NCBI RefSeq assembly: GCF_016862375.1
Contig: NZ_BOMV01000056.1
Location: forward strand, 62,001-126,000
Origin: Paractinoplanes rishiriensis
GTDB taxonomy: Bacteria; Actinomycetota; Actinomycetes; Mycobacteriales; Micromonosporaceae
Length of the DNA stretch: 64,000 bases
Reading direction: 5' to 3'
Below are positions 1 to 8,432 of the stretch, one piece after another (position 1 is the stretch's first letter; every line of letters begins with the position of its first letter). Under the pieces are notes generated by a model that was not told the origin of the DNA, searched no databases, and saw only the letters and a list, made by a program, of their open reading frames with translations. The position numbers and the translations under genes are program-made.

Positions 1-426
1 GCGGGCGATCGCCACCCGTTGACGCTGGCCACCGGAGAGCTGTTTGGGCAGGTGGCGGCGCAGCGCCGTGAGGCCGGTCTCGGCGAGATACCAGTCGACG
101 CGGCGGTCCCGTTCCGCTTTGGTCAAGGGCAGAAGTTCGAGGCCGAACGCGACATTGCGCTCGACCGTCCGGAAGGGATAGACGGCTCCGGACTGGAAGA
201 CCAGGCCGCGCTCCGGGCCCGGTCCGGTCACCGGGCGGCCGTCCAGGGTGACCGTGCCGGCGGTGGGGCGGGTCAGGCCGGCGATCAGCGACAGCAGCGT
301 CGACTTGCCGGAGCCGCTCGCCCCGACCAGGCACACGAACTCGCCCTCGGTCACCTGCAACGACACGTCGGACAGCGCGGTGAAGTCGGCGTACCGCATG
401 GTCACGCCGGACAGCGTGAGGGCCAT
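1..426 (-). CDS. ABC transporter ATPase, nitrate/sulfonate/taurine type (3' part missing)
   Basis: Cytoplasmic ATPase of an importer, cut off at the left window edge after about 142 residues. Visible are the Walker A motif GASGSGKST (about residue 35), a Q-loop in VFQSG, and the signature LSGGQRQRVAIAR at the edge. Walker B and the H-loop lie outside. The order and type match the SsuB/TauB/NrtD families. Its ATG shares one base with the TGA of the permease gene (TGATG), so it is the fourth gene of the riboswitch-controlled operon. Given that operon, the likely cargo is guanidine; nitrate, sulfonate or taurine are the generic family alternatives. Confidence 0.93.
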   Translation of the reverse strand, partial: MALTLSGVTMRYADFTALSDVSLQVTEGEFVCLVGASGSGKSTLLSLIAGLTRPTAGTVTLDGRPVTGPGPERGLVFQSGAVYPFRTVERNVAFGLELLPLTKAERDRRVDWYLAETGLTALRRHLPKQLSGGQRQRVAIAR

Positions 427-1280
427 CAGACCCACCTACCGACGCGGTCGCGCAACAGCCGCAGCAGTACGTCGATGGCCAGCCCGATCAGGGCGATGAC
501 CACGAGAATCGCGAAGATCCGGTCGCTGGCCAGGAAACGCTGGCTGCGGGCGATCCGGTAGCCGAGGCCCTCCTCGCTGTTGATCAGTTCGGCGACGACC
601 ACGAAGTTCCAGGCGGCCGCGGCGTTCACCCGTACGGCGTCGATCATGCCGGGCAGTGCATGCAGCACGACCACCTTGCGCAGCACCTCGCCGCGGCGGG
701 CGCCGAGGGTGTACGAGACGTCGATCTGCGCGCGCGGCACCTGGCGCACCGCGTCGGCGATCATCAGCGTGTTGAAGAAGACCGTGCCGATGAACAGCAG
801 CATCACCTTCGACGGCTCGCCGATCCCGAGCCAGATGGTGAGCAGCGGGATGAACGCGCTGGCCGGCAGGTACCGCAGCAGGCCGACCACCGGCTCGCAC
901 AGCGCCTGCCCGGCCGAGAAGCCGCCCATGAGCAGCCCGAGCGGCACCGACACCAGCACCGAGAGCCCGAAACCGATCAGGATGCGCTGGACGCTGGCCC
1001 AGGTGTCGGCGGCCAGCGTGCCGGAGCGGGCCATGTCGAGGCCGGCCTGCCACACCGCGGCCGGCGACGGCAGGAACTCCTCCGGCACCCGCCCGGTCGC
1101 CGACACGATCACCCAGACCGTGACCGGCACCAGCACCGAGGCCGCGATCAGGCCGAGCCGCCAGCCGCGCGGGATCGGGGCCCGGGGCGCCCAGATCCGC
1201 GGCGGCCGCACCGCCCGCCGCCGCGGCAGCGGATCGGCGAACGGGCGGGCCGGTGCGGTGTCGACCATGGCCGGTGTCAT
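426..1280 (-). CDS. ABC transporter permease, SsuC/TauC-like
   Basis: Inner-membrane permease of 284 aa. It has an N-terminal membrane helix near residues 30-50 and about five more helices. The EAA-type cytoplasmic loop is seen as TLGARRGEVLRKVVVLHALP (about residues 190-209), which docks on the ATPase. The C-terminus ends shortly after the last helix, as is normal for the BPD_transp_1 family. The ATG at 1280 overlaps the stop of the binding-protein gene (ATGA), which favours it over the in-frame ATG four codons later. It is translationally coupled on both sides. Confidence 0.92.
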   Translation of the reverse strand: MTPAMVDTAPARPFADPLPRRRAVRPPRIWAPRAPIPRGWRLGLIAASVLVPVTVWVIVSATGRVPEEFLPSPAAVWQAGLDMARSGTLAADTWASVQRILIGFGLSVLVSVPLGLLMGGFSAGQALCEPVVGLLRYLPASAFIPLLTIWLGIGEPSKVMLLFIGTVFFNTLMIADAVRQVPRAQIDVSYTLGARRGEVLRKVVVLHALPGMIDAVRVNAAAAWNFVVVAELINSEEGLGYRIARSQRFLASDRIFAILVVIALIGLAIDVLLRLLRDRVGRWV

Positions 1281-2266
1281 TTCGCGGCCTGCACGAAGGA
1301 CGGATCGAACAGGCCGTCCAGCGGCGGCTTCTCCTCGGCCAGGCCGGTGGCCACCAGGAACTCGACGATCTGCTGGGCCTGGAAGTCGAGGTTGGCGGGG
1401 GTGCTGCCGGGGGTGAACGCGTCCAGGTTCTGCTGCTTCGTGAAGATCGTGGTGCCGGCGTCGTACGACTTGTAGTCGGTCGCGGTGACGCCGCCGCGCT
1501 TCGCCATGATCTCGACCGCCTGGTCCGGGTTCGCCTTGATCCACGCCACGGTGTCGAACCAGGTCTGCACCACGGCCTGCACCTCGGTCTTGTGCTCCTT
1601 GACGAAGCCGGCCGTGAACACCAGGTGGTCGGGGATGGCGCCGGGGAAGTCCTTGGAGGTGGCGATCGCCTTGCTGCCGGGCAGTTCGAGGGCCGTGGTG
1701 GTGAACGGAGCGAAAACGCCGACGGCGTCGACCTTGCCGGCCACGAACGCGGCCGCGGCGGCGTCGGTCAGCAGCGGGGTGAACTCGACGTCCTTCTCGG
1801 AGAGACCGGCCTGCTTGAGCGCGAGCAGCAGCAGGTAGTGGTCGACCGTGCCCTGCTCGGCGGCGACCTTCTTGCCGCGCAGGTCGGCCACCGTGGTGAT
1901 GCCGGGGCGGGCGATGATCTGGTCGTTGCCGGTGGAGTTGTCGTTGACCAGCACGACCGTCTGCTTGGCGCCGCCGCTCACCGAGGAGAGCGTGTCGTTG
2001 AGCGTCTGGCTGTTGGCGTCCAGGTTGCCGGTGCTCAGCGCGGTCAGCGAGTCGGTGTAGGACTCGAAGTACTTGAGGTCGACGGTGACCCCGTTCTTGG
2101 CGAACAGCCCCTGCTCCTGGGCCACCTGCCAGGGGAACCAGCCGGGCCAGGCGGAGAAGCCCAGGCGCACCGTCGTCGTGCCGGCCGCGGCGTCGCCGGT
2201 GGTGGGCGTGTCGGCACACGCGACGAGCACCAGGAACGCCGCTATCGCACAGAAAAGTCGCTTCAT
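1277..2266 (-). CDS. ABC transporter substrate-binding lipoprotein, NMT1/TauA-like
   Basis: Extracellular lipid-anchored solute receptor, 329 aa. The signal peptide ends in a lipobox LVAC (Cys17), followed by an Asp/Thr-rich tether. The mature part reads RLGFSAWPGWFPW..., a typical start of the nitrate/taurine/thiamine-precursor binding fold, with FESYTDSLTALSTGNLDAN and WIKANPDQAVEIMA further on. Its start overlaps the stop of the hydrolase gene by four bases (ATGA). Because the operon sits behind a guanidine-I riboswitch and a guanidine-hydrolase-type enzyme, I infer that it binds guanidine. The sequence alone would only say NMT1-like. Confidence 0.9.
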   Translation of the reverse strand: MKRLFCAIAAFLVLVACADTPTTGDAAAGTTTVRLGFSAWPGWFPWQVAQEQGLFAKNGVTVDLKYFESYTDSLTALSTGNLDANSQTLNDTLSSVSGGAKQTVVLVNDNSTGNDQIIARPGITTVADLRGKKVAAEQGTVDHYLLLLALKQAGLSEKDVEFTPLLTDAAAAAFVAGKVDAVGVFAPFTTTALELPGSKAIATSKDFPGAIPDHLVFTAGFVKEHKTEVQAVVQTWFDTVAWIKANPDQAVEIMAKRGGVTATDYKSYDAGTTIFTKQQNLDAFTPGSTPANLDFQAQQIVEFLVATGLAEEKPPLDGLFDPSFVQAAK

Positions 2267-3432
2267 CGAGCGGCACCCCCCAGGTGACCGGAACGGACCA
2301 GGCAGCCGAGGGTGTCGCAGATGACCCGGGTGGCCAGCAGCGCGGTGATCTCGGCGTTGTCGTACGGTGGCGCGCACTCGACCACCTCGATGCCGGCCAG
2401 CGGCCGCGCGTCGGCGATGATCTGGATGAACTTGAGCACCTCGCGGGGCAGGAAGCCGCCGGGCTCGGGCCAGCCTGTGCCGGGGACGAAGGCGGCGTCC
2501 AGGCAGTCGACGTCGAACGACAGCCAGACCGCGTCCGCACCGTCCCAGGCGACCTCGAGTGCGCGCTCGGCGGCCTGCTCGATGCCCATCTCGACGCAGT
2601 CGGTGACCGTCATGATCGTGGTGCCGCGCTCCCGGCCCACCCTGACTCCCGGGCGGGGCGCCTGCCAGCCGCCGATGCCGATCTGCACCAGGTTCTTCGG
2701 CGGCACGTTCGGGATGTCCGTGGCGTGGAACCAGGGCGTGGTGTGCATCCGCTCGTCGAGGTCGGTCTCCTGGGTGTCGACGTGCCGGTCGAAGTGGATG
2801 ATCCCGAGGTTGCCCTGCAGGTGCTGGGCCACCCCGCGCACGGTCGGATAGCCGATCGAGTGGTCGCCGCCGAGGACCACCGGGAACGCGCCGGACTCGT
2901 ACACGTGCGCCACGGCCTTGGAGATCTGGTCGAACGTCTTCTCGATGTTGGCCGGGATCGTGAAGATGTCGCCGAGGTCGCACATGGTGATCGACTCGCG
3001 AAGATCAACACCAAGTTCGAAGGAGTACGGGCCATAGAGCGCCGAAATCTTGCGGATGCCCTGCGGGCCGAACCGGGTGCCGGACCGGTAGGTCGTGCCG
3101 CCGTCGAACGGCGCGCCGAGGACCGCCACGTCGTACTCGCCGCAGCGCCGCACGTCCTCCAGGTAGTGCGCCTTGAGGAACGTGTTGATCCCGGCGAAGT
3201 GCGGCAACTCGCCGCGGGAGAACGTCGGGATGGTGCGGTCCCGGATCGAGTCGGCCCCGGGCAGGCCGTACTCCAGGCCGCGGGTGATCTCCTCCTGCCA
3301 TTTCGTGGTCGGCAGCTTGGCCTCGGCCGCGACCGCGAAGGCGGCCTCCGGCCCGTATCGGTCGTGGATGGTCGGCTCGGCGTCGGTCTGCTCGACGGCG
3401 TCGTGCGGATGATCGTGGTGGTGCAGGCCCAC
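2263..3432 (-). CDS. gdmH: Ureohydrolase family protein, probable Ni-dependent guanidine hydrolase
   Basis: Manganese/nickel-type ureohydrolase of 389 aa, longer than ordinary agmatinases (about 305-320 aa) because of an extra N-terminal region of about 80 residues. Metal ligands are in place: His in GGDHSIG, Asp-His-Asp in FDRHVD, and two Asp in SFDVDCLD. The usual DAHxD is DRHVD here, and the region HVDTQETDLDERMHT follows; as I recall these are traits of the cyanobacterial guanidine hydrolase GdmH (guanidine to urea and ammonia). The N-terminus is His-rich (HHHDHPHD). GTG start chosen because GGAGG lies 5 nt upstream. Agmatinase or guanidinobutyrase is the alternative, but the upstream guanidine-I riboswitch and the importer downstream favour guanidine. 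Confidence 0.85.
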   Translation of the reverse strand: MGLHHHDHPHDAVEQTDAEPTIHDRYGPEAAFAVAAEAKLPTTKWQEEITRGLEYGLPGADSIRDRTIPTFSRGELPHFAGINTFLKAHYLEDVRRCGEYDVAVLGAPFDGGTTYRSGTRFGPQGIRKISALYGPYSFELGVDLRESITMCDLGDIFTIPANIEKTFDQISKAVAHVYESGAFPVVLGGDHSIGYPTVRGVAQHLQGNLGIIHFDRHVDTQETDLDERMHTTPWFHATDIPNVPPKNLVQIGIGGWQAPRPGVRVGRERGTTIMTVTDCVEMGIEQAAERALEVAWDGADAVWLSFDVDCLDAAFVPGTGWPEPGGFLPREVLKFIQIIADARPLAGIEVVECAPPYDNAEITALLATRVICDTLGCLVRSGHLGGAAR

Positions 3433-3462
3433 GGGCGCCTCCGGGTGGCGAAGGCCCTGGCT

Positions 3463-3492
3463 GGGAGCAGCCAGAACCTATGGCTGTCTCCC
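3463..3492 (-). promoter_or_regulatory. Hairpin of the riboswitch expression platform
   Basis: In the transcript the 3' end of the aptamer (GGGAG) can pair with CTCCC 20 nt downstream, with an inner stem CAGCCA/TGGCTG. It lacks a U-tract, so it is not a plain terminator. Because it re-uses the aptamer's last conserved GGGAG, folding of aptamer and hairpin should be mutually exclusive. Which state is ON is inference. Confidence 0.5.
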
Positions 3493-3584
3493 GGGCTTTT
3501 GTCCCGCCGTGGAGCGGCCCGGCGAACCGGGCCGCCTGCGCCTCTCGGACCAGTCCCCTGCCTCACGGAAGGGCGGAACCCTAG
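3487..3584 (-). promoter_or_regulatory. Guanidine-I (ykkC) riboswitch aptamer
   Basis: Read on the minus strand, this leader carries the three hallmark blocks of the guanidine-I class in order: CTAGGGTTCCG (3574-3584), GACTGGTCCGAGAG (about 3542-3555), and, after a GC-rich hairpin (GCGGCCCGG... CCGGGCCGC), ACGGCGGGACAAAAGCCCG followed by GGAGA. It lies about 55-150 nt upstream of the hydrolase GTG. The class binds guanidinium and turns on detoxification or degradation genes. Confidence 0.95.
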
Positions 3585-3680
3585 GCGCGCCCCACCGGTT
3601 GGTGAGTCACCTGGCAGTAGAGACCCGCATCATTGCCTGCCGATATCCCTTCCGTTACCGCCGCGTGTCGGGACCCGCGG

Positions 3681-4094
3681 TCAGCTGGCGGCCACCACGT
3701 TGACCATCCAGGGAATGCCGAACCGGTCGGTGCACTGCCCGAAGACGTCGCCCCACATCTGCTTCTCGAAGGGCACCTGCACCTGACCGCCCTCGGACAG
3801 CTTGTGCCAGGCGTCCTCGAGCCCCTCCCCGGGGTCACCGCTGAGGCTGACGGTGATGCTGGCGCCGGCCTTGTAGGTCTCGCCGGGCGGGATGTCGGAC
3901 ACCATCAGCGTGTAGCCCTGCGGTGTCTCGAGCTGGCCGTGCATGATGCGGTCGGCGGTGGCCGGGTCGGGGCCGCCGAACTCGCCGTACGTGTTGACGT
4001 GCAGCTCACCGCCGAACACGGACTGGTAGAACTCGATCGCCTCGCGGGCCTGGCCGTCGAAGTTGAGGTAGGGGTTGAGTCGCGATGCCACCAC
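3681..4094 (-). CDS. VOC-superfamily PhnB-like protein
   Basis: 137-aa single-domain protein of the vicinal oxygen chelate superfamily, PhnB/'3-demethylubiquinone methyltransferase-like' group. It begins with LNPYLNFDGQAREAIEFYQSVFGG, has MHGQLETPQGYTLMVSDIP in the middle, and ends with a conserved MWGDVFGQCTDRFGIPWMVN block. Two beta-alpha-beta-beta-beta repeats are expected. The reaction is not deducible. Start GTG at 4094, with AGGGAG about 7 nt upstream. It is transcribed alone, divergent from the alkylation-repair gene 74 bp away. Confidence 0.85.
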   Translation of the reverse strand: MVASRLNPYLNFDGQAREAIEFYQSVFGGELHVNTYGEFGGPDPATADRIMHGQLETPQGYTLMVSDIPPGETYKAGASITVSLSGDPGEGLEDAWHKLSEGGQVQVPFEKQMWGDVFGQCTDRFGIPWMVNVVAAS

Positions 4095-4168
4095 AGGCTC
4101 CCTTGGCTGGAATGACGGTGTCTGTCACCCGCAGACGTTAGCGCTCCCCTGAAGATAAGAATGGGCTT

Positions 4169-4837
4169 ATGGGTGACACCACGGTGGCCGGCCTGATGGC
4201 CGAGCTGGCCGCGCTAGACGACCCGAGGACGCGCGCGGTGAACGAGAAGCACGGCGATGACCACGGGGTCAACCTCGGCCGGCTGCGCGAGATCGCGAAG
4301 CGGCTGAAGACGCAGCCGGACCTAGCCCGCGAACTGTGGCGGACCGGAGACAGCGCGGCCCGCCTGCTGGCCCTGCTGATCTGCCGCCCGCGGGCGTTCG
4401 AGCGCGCCGAGCTGGACGCCATGCTGCGCGCGGCACGCACACCGAAGGTGCACGACTGGCTGGTCAACTACGTGGTGAAGAAAAGCCCGCACGCCGAGGA
4501 CCTGCGAGTCGCGTGGTCGGCCGACCCGGACCCGGTGGTGGCCAGCGCCGGCTGGCAGCTGACCACCGAACGGGTGACGAGGAAGCCCGACGGCCTCGAC
4601 CTGCCGGTCTTGCTCGACACGATCGAGGCGGACATGAGGCAAGCCCCGCCGCGCCTGCAGTGGGCGATGAACCACTGCCTCGCGCAGATCGGCATCGACC
4701 ACGCCGATCACCGGCCCCGCGCCATCGACATCGGCGAGCGCCTCGAGGTGCTCAAGGACTACCCGACGCCGCCGGGCTGCACGTCGCCGTTCGCCCCGAT
4801 CTGGATCACCGAGATGGTGCGCCGGCAGACCACCTAG
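4169..4837 (+). CDS. DNA alkylation repair protein, AlkD-like HEAT repeat family
   Basis: 222-aa all-helical protein. The N-terminal block with VNLGRLREIAKRLKTQPDLARELW matches the 'DNA_alkylation' family, which removes bulky or cationic alkylated bases through stacked HEAT-like repeats. Further helical repeats run through KVHDWLVNYVVKK and PVVASAGWQLTTERV. The C-terminus PPGCTSPFAPIWITEMVRR is typical of the actinobacterial members. There is no Shine-Dalgarno; TAAGAA sits 7 nt before the ATG, so the mRNA may be leaderless. It stands alone, divergent from the VOC gene and convergent with ppdK. Confidence 0.82.
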   Translation: MGDTTVAGLMAELAALDDPRTRAVNEKHGDDHGVNLGRLREIAKRLKTQPDLARELWRTGDSAARLLALLICRPRAFERAELDAMLRAARTPKVHDWLVNYVVKKSPHAEDLRVAWSADPDPVVASAGWQLTTERVTRKPDGLDLPVLLDTIEADMRQAPPRLQWAMNHCLAQIGIDHADHRPRAIDIGERLEVLKDYPTPPGCTSPFAPIWITEMVRRQTT

Positions 4838-4892
4838 ACAGCCACCGGACCTTTCGGATGGACGTGCCACGGTGACCGGCCCCGCCGGGCGG

Positions 4893-7595
4893 TCAGCGGT
4901 GGTCGGAGCCGGCTGACTCGATCGCGGCGCGGCCCGCCTCCAGCCGGGCCACCGGCACCCGGAACGGGGAGCAGGACACGTAGTCCAGGCCCACCTCGTG
5001 GAAGAAGTGCACCGACTCCGGGTCGCCGCCGTGTTCGCCGCAGACGCCTAGTTTGAGCCGCGGGCGGGTGGCCCGGCCCTCCTCGGCGGCGATGCGCACC
5101 AGCCGGCCGACGCCGTCGCGGTCGATCGACTCGAACGGGCTGATGCCGAAGATGCCCAGTTCCAGGTAGCGCCAGAAGAACGCGCCCTCCACGTCGTCGC
5201 GGGAGAAGCCCCAGCCCATCTGGGTCAGGTCGTTGGTGCCGAACGAGAAGAACTCGGCGGCCTCGGCGATCTGGCCGGCGGTCAGCGCCGCGCGCGGGAC
5301 CTCGATCATGGTGCCGATCAGCACCTCGACGCCGGAGTCGCCGACGACCTCGGCGATGATCTTCTCGGCTTCGGTGCGTACCGTCTCCAGCTCCTGGACC
5401 GCGCCGACCAGCGGGACCATGATCTCGGGCCGCGGGTGGCCGCCCTCGCGGGCGAGGGCCACCGCGGCCTCGGCGATGGCCCGCACCTGCATCCCGAACA
5501 GGCCGGGGATCACCAGGCCGAGGCGTACGCCGCGCAGGCCGAGCATCGGGTTCTGCTCGTGCATCCGGCGCACGGCCGCCAGCATCCGCTCGTCGCGCTC
5601 GGCCTGCTCGCCGCGCTCCTTGGCCACCGCCACCTGCACGGCCAGGTCCTCCAGCGAGGGCAGGAACTCGTGCAGCGGCGGGTCGATCAGCCGCACCGTG
5701 ACCGGCAGGCCGTTCATCTCGCGGAAGATCTCCAGGAAGTCGGCGCGCTGCAACGGCTGGAGCGCGGCCAGGGCCTCGGACCGTTCCCGCTCGGCGCGCG
5801 CCAGGATCAGCCGCTCGACCAGCTCGCGGCGGTCGCCGAGGAACATGTGCTCGGTGCGGCACAGGCCGACGCCCTGCGCGCCGAACCGCCGGGCCCGGGC
5901 CGCGTCGGTGCCGGTGTCCGCGTTCGTCCGCACCCGCAGCCGGCGGCGCTCGTCGGCGTGCGTCATCAGCAGGTGCACGGCCGCCACCAGCGGCTCGTTG
6001 GCCAGGGCCGGGTCGAGGTCGCCCTCGAAGTACTGCACCACCTCGGACGGGCGCACCGGCACCTCACCGAGGTAGACCCGCCCGGTGGTGCCGTCGATCG
6101 AGACCACGTCGCCCTCCCGGACCACGTGGCCGTCGACGCTGAACTGGTCGCTGCCGACCTCCATCTGGTCGGCGCCGCACACGCACGTCTTGCCCATGCC
6201 GCGGGCCACCACCGCGGCGTGCGACGTCTTGCCGCCGCGCGAGGTGAGGATGCCCTGTGCCGCGATCATGCCGGGCAGGTCGTCCGGGTTGGTCTCCCGG
6301 CGTACCAGGATCACCGCGCGGTCCTCGGCGGCCAGCTCGACCGCGCGCCGGGCGGTGAAGACCACCTCGCCGAACGCCGCGCCGGGTGAGGCGCCGACGC
6401 CGCGGGTGATCGGTGCGGGCTCGCCGGACATGTCGAAGCGGGGGAACATCAGCTGGGCGAGCTGGGCGCCGCTGACCCGGGTGAGCGCCTCGTCCAGGTC
6501 GATCATGCCCTCGTCGACCAGCTGCGCGGCGATCGTGAAGGCCGCGGCCGCGGTACGCTTGCCGACCCGGGTCTGCAGCATCCACAGCTTGCCGCGCTCG
6601 ATCGTGAACTCGATGTCGCACAGGTCGTGGTAGTGGCCCTCGAGGGTGGCCATGATGGTGAGCAGCTCGTCGTACGACTTCTTGTCGATCTTTTCGAGGT
6701 CGGCCAGCGGAAGCGTGTTGCGGATGCCGGCGACCACGTCCTCGCCCTGCGCGTTCTGCAGGTAGTCGCCGTAGATGCCGGTCTCGCCGGTGGCCGGGTC
6801 GCGGGTGAAGGCCACCCCGGTGCCGGAGTCCGGGCCCAGGTTGCCGAACACCATGGCGACCACGTTGACGGCGGTGCCGAGGTCGGCCGGGATGCGCTCC
6901 TGGCGGCGGTAGAGCACCGCGCGATCGGCGTTCCAGGACCGGAACACCGCCTCGATGGCCAGGTCGAGCTGCTGGCGCGGGTCCTGCGGGAACTCGTGTC
7001 CGACGTGCTTGGAAAAGACTTTCTTGTACGCCGTGACGAGCGCGCGCAGATCCTCGGCGTCCAGCTGCACGTCGTCCTTGACGCCCTTGGCCTGTTTCGC
7101 CCTGTGCAGCTCCTCCTCGAACTCCCCGCCGGGCACGTCGCAGACGGTCTTGCCGAACATCTGGATGAGGCGGCGGTAGGAGTCCCAGGCGAACCGGTCG
7201 TTGTCCTCATTACCCGCCTGGCCGTTTCTTGCTTGTGCAGCCAGGCCGGCCACCGACTCGTCGTTCAGCCCGACGTTGAGGACCGTCTCCATCATGCCGG
7301 GCATCGAGAACTTGGCCCCGGAGCGCACCGACACCAGCAGCGGGTCGGCCGGGTCGCCGAGCCGGCGGCCCATGGTGGACTCCAGGCCGGCGAGATGCTC
7401 GTCGAGCTCGGCGCCCAGGCCGTCCGGATGCGAGCCGTCGGCCAGGTACTGCTGGCAGGCTTCGGTCGTGATGGTGAAACCGGCCGGCACCGGCAGGCCG
7501 AGATTCGTCATCTCGGCCAGGTTCGCACCCTTACCGCCGAGAAGGTCCTTGAGGTCCTTGTTTCCTTCGGCGAAGTCGTAGACGAACTTGTGCAT
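4893..7595 (-). CDS. ppdK: Pyruvate, phosphate dikinase
   Basis: 900-aa cytosolic enzyme that interconverts pyruvate + ATP + Pi and PEP + AMP + PPi. Order: N-terminal ATP-grasp domain with GGKGANLAEM near residue 21; central phosphohistidine domain with GGKTSHAAVVARG (His459); C-terminal PEP/pyruvate TIM barrel with IGTMIEVPRAAL and the acid/base Cys852 in CGEHGGDP. Length is typical (875-900). The ATG at 7595 is chosen because GGAGG lies 8 nt upstream at 7604-7608; the in-frame GTG at 7604 falls inside that ribosome site and cannot be the start. Monocistronic. Confidence 0.97.
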   Translation of the reverse strand: MHKFVYDFAEGNKDLKDLLGGKGANLAEMTNLGLPVPAGFTITTEACQQYLADGSHPDGLGAELDEHLAGLESTMGRRLGDPADPLLVSVRSGAKFSMPGMMETVLNVGLNDESVAGLAAQARNGQAGNEDNDRFAWDSYRRLIQMFGKTVCDVPGGEFEEELHRAKQAKGVKDDVQLDAEDLRALVTAYKKVFSKHVGHEFPQDPRQQLDLAIEAVFRSWNADRAVLYRRQERIPADLGTAVNVVAMVFGNLGPDSGTGVAFTRDPATGETGIYGDYLQNAQGEDVVAGIRNTLPLADLEKIDKKSYDELLTIMATLEGHYHDLCDIEFTIERGKLWMLQTRVGKRTAAAAFTIAAQLVDEGMIDLDEALTRVSGAQLAQLMFPRFDMSGEPAPITRGVGASPGAAFGEVVFTARRAVELAAEDRAVILVRRETNPDDLPGMIAAQGILTSRGGKTSHAAVVARGMGKTCVCGADQMEVGSDQFSVDGHVVREGDVVSIDGTTGRVYLGEVPVRPSEVVQYFEGDLDPALANEPLVAAVHLLMTHADERRRLRVRTNADTGTDAARARRFGAQGVGLCRTEHMFLGDRRELVERLILARAERERSEALAALQPLQRADFLEIFREMNGLPVTVRLIDPPLHEFLPSLEDLAVQVAVAKERGEQAERDERMLAAVRRMHEQNPMLGLRGVRLGLVIPGLFGMQVRAIAEAAVALAREGGHPRPEIMVPLVGAVQELETVRTEAEKIIAEVVGDSGVEVLIGTMIEVPRAALTAGQIAEAAEFFSFGTNDLTQMGWGFSRDDVEGAFFWRYLELGIFGISPFESIDRDGVGRLVRIAAEEGRATRPRLKLGVCGEHGGDPESVHFFHEVGLDYVSCSPFRVPVARLEAGRAAIESAGSDHR

Positions 7596-7771
7596 GCCAG
7601 CCACCTCCGGTTTCGATTCCGCGGCCGTACTGGTTCCTGCCCCGAGATTCGTAAGGCTAAGCAGACTCCGGCCGAATAGTTAACGCCCCGTGGGGTTTTC
7701 CACAGGCCCGCGGCGGCGGTTGTTCGGGAAGCGCTTTCTTCGCGCAGTTCCGTGCAGATGCGCACGCCGGG

Positions 7772-7777
7772 TAGCCT
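7772..7777 (+). promoter_or_regulatory. -10 box TAGCCT, leaderless
   Basis: TAGCCT lies exactly 7 nt before the ATG at 7785 and there is no ribosome site, the layout of a leaderless actinobacterial mRNA. Confidence 0.5.
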
Positions 7778-7784
7778 GACCGCG

Positions 7785-8261
7785 ATGGAGGGTCTCCGGC
7801 GGCAGTGCGAGCGGCGTCTGCGTGGTATCCGGATACCCAATCCGTTCGACCTCGATGCATTCTGCGGCGAAGTGTCCCGCCGCCGGGGCCGCCCGCTGAT
7901 CCGGCGGCCGGTGCCGGGGCTCTCCGCGGACGCGCCCTGCGGCCTGTGGATCGGCACCGACCGGGCCGACCACGTCTTCTACGACCCGGGCACGTCGCCG
8001 CTGCACGCCGAGCACATCGTGCTGCACGAACTCGCGCACATCCTGTGTGGGCACGCCGGGCACACCGGCGCGGGCGGCGCGCTGGCCCAGCTCTTCCCCG
8101 ACCTCGACCCGGAGACCGTGCGCCGGGTGCTGGGCCGGGTCAGCTACTCGTCGGCGCAGGAGCGCGAGGCCGAACTGATGGCGTCGCTGATCCGCGGCCG
8201 CTCGACCAGGCCGCCGGGCACCCCGCTCGGCCGGCTCACCGACGTGCTCGGCTTCCACTAA
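7785..8261 (+). CDS. ImmA/IrrE-family metallopeptidase-like protein
   Basis: 158-aa protein with a zinc-peptidase motif HELAHILCGH (about residues 80-89), preceded by AEHIVLHEL as in the DUF955/ImmA-IrrE family; a possible third ligand is Glu in REAELMASLI. ImmA-type enzymes cleave XRE-family repressors, and an XRE gene lies 1.2 kb away in the same cassette. ATG 7785 is preferred (leaderless -10) over upstream GTG/ATG codons. Its TAA stop is made at the junction with the inserted repeat element: TA from the target site plus the first A of the element, so the original C-terminus may have differed. Confidence 0.8.
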   Translation: MEGLRRQCERRLRGIRIPNPFDLDAFCGEVSRRRGRPLIRRPVPGLSADAPCGLWIGTDRADHVFYDPGTSPLHAEHIVLHELAHILCGHAGHTGAGGALAQLFPDLDPETVRRVLGRVSYSSAQEREAELMASLIRGRSTRPPGTPLGRLTDVLGFH

Positions 8262-8423
8262 GGCCTGTTTCAAAGGGGGGTCGGAGTGAGGCGAGGTCCA
8301 GGTGTCGTCTGGGTGTGCGGCGCGGGCGCCCAGATACCGGGGTTGTATCTGGGTGTTCGCGACGTGCGGCCAGGCGGCGGCTGGGCCACGCCGCAGCCCG
8401 GCCATCCCTTTGGAAACAGGCCT
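8261..8423 (+). mobile_element. MITE-like non-coding inverted-repeat element
   Basis: 163-bp insert with near-perfect terminal inverted repeats: left AGGCCTGTTTCAAAGGG (8261-8277), right its complement with one extra base (8406-8423). Both ends abut a TA dinucleotide (8259-8260 and 8424-8425), consistent with a TA target duplication. The inside holds a perfect 9-bp stem CCCAGATAC/GTATCTGGG (8329-8337, 8345-8353) and no ORF. It would have to be moved by a transposase in trans. The left end supplies the last base of the upstream stop codon. Confidence 0.8.
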
Positions 8424-8432
8424 TAGGACGAC

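Noticed and set aside
4893..7595. Phosphoenolpyruvate synthase or PTS enzyme I instead of PPDK
   Set aside because: Length, the GGKGANLAEM start and the CGEHGGDP C-terminal motif fit PPDK.
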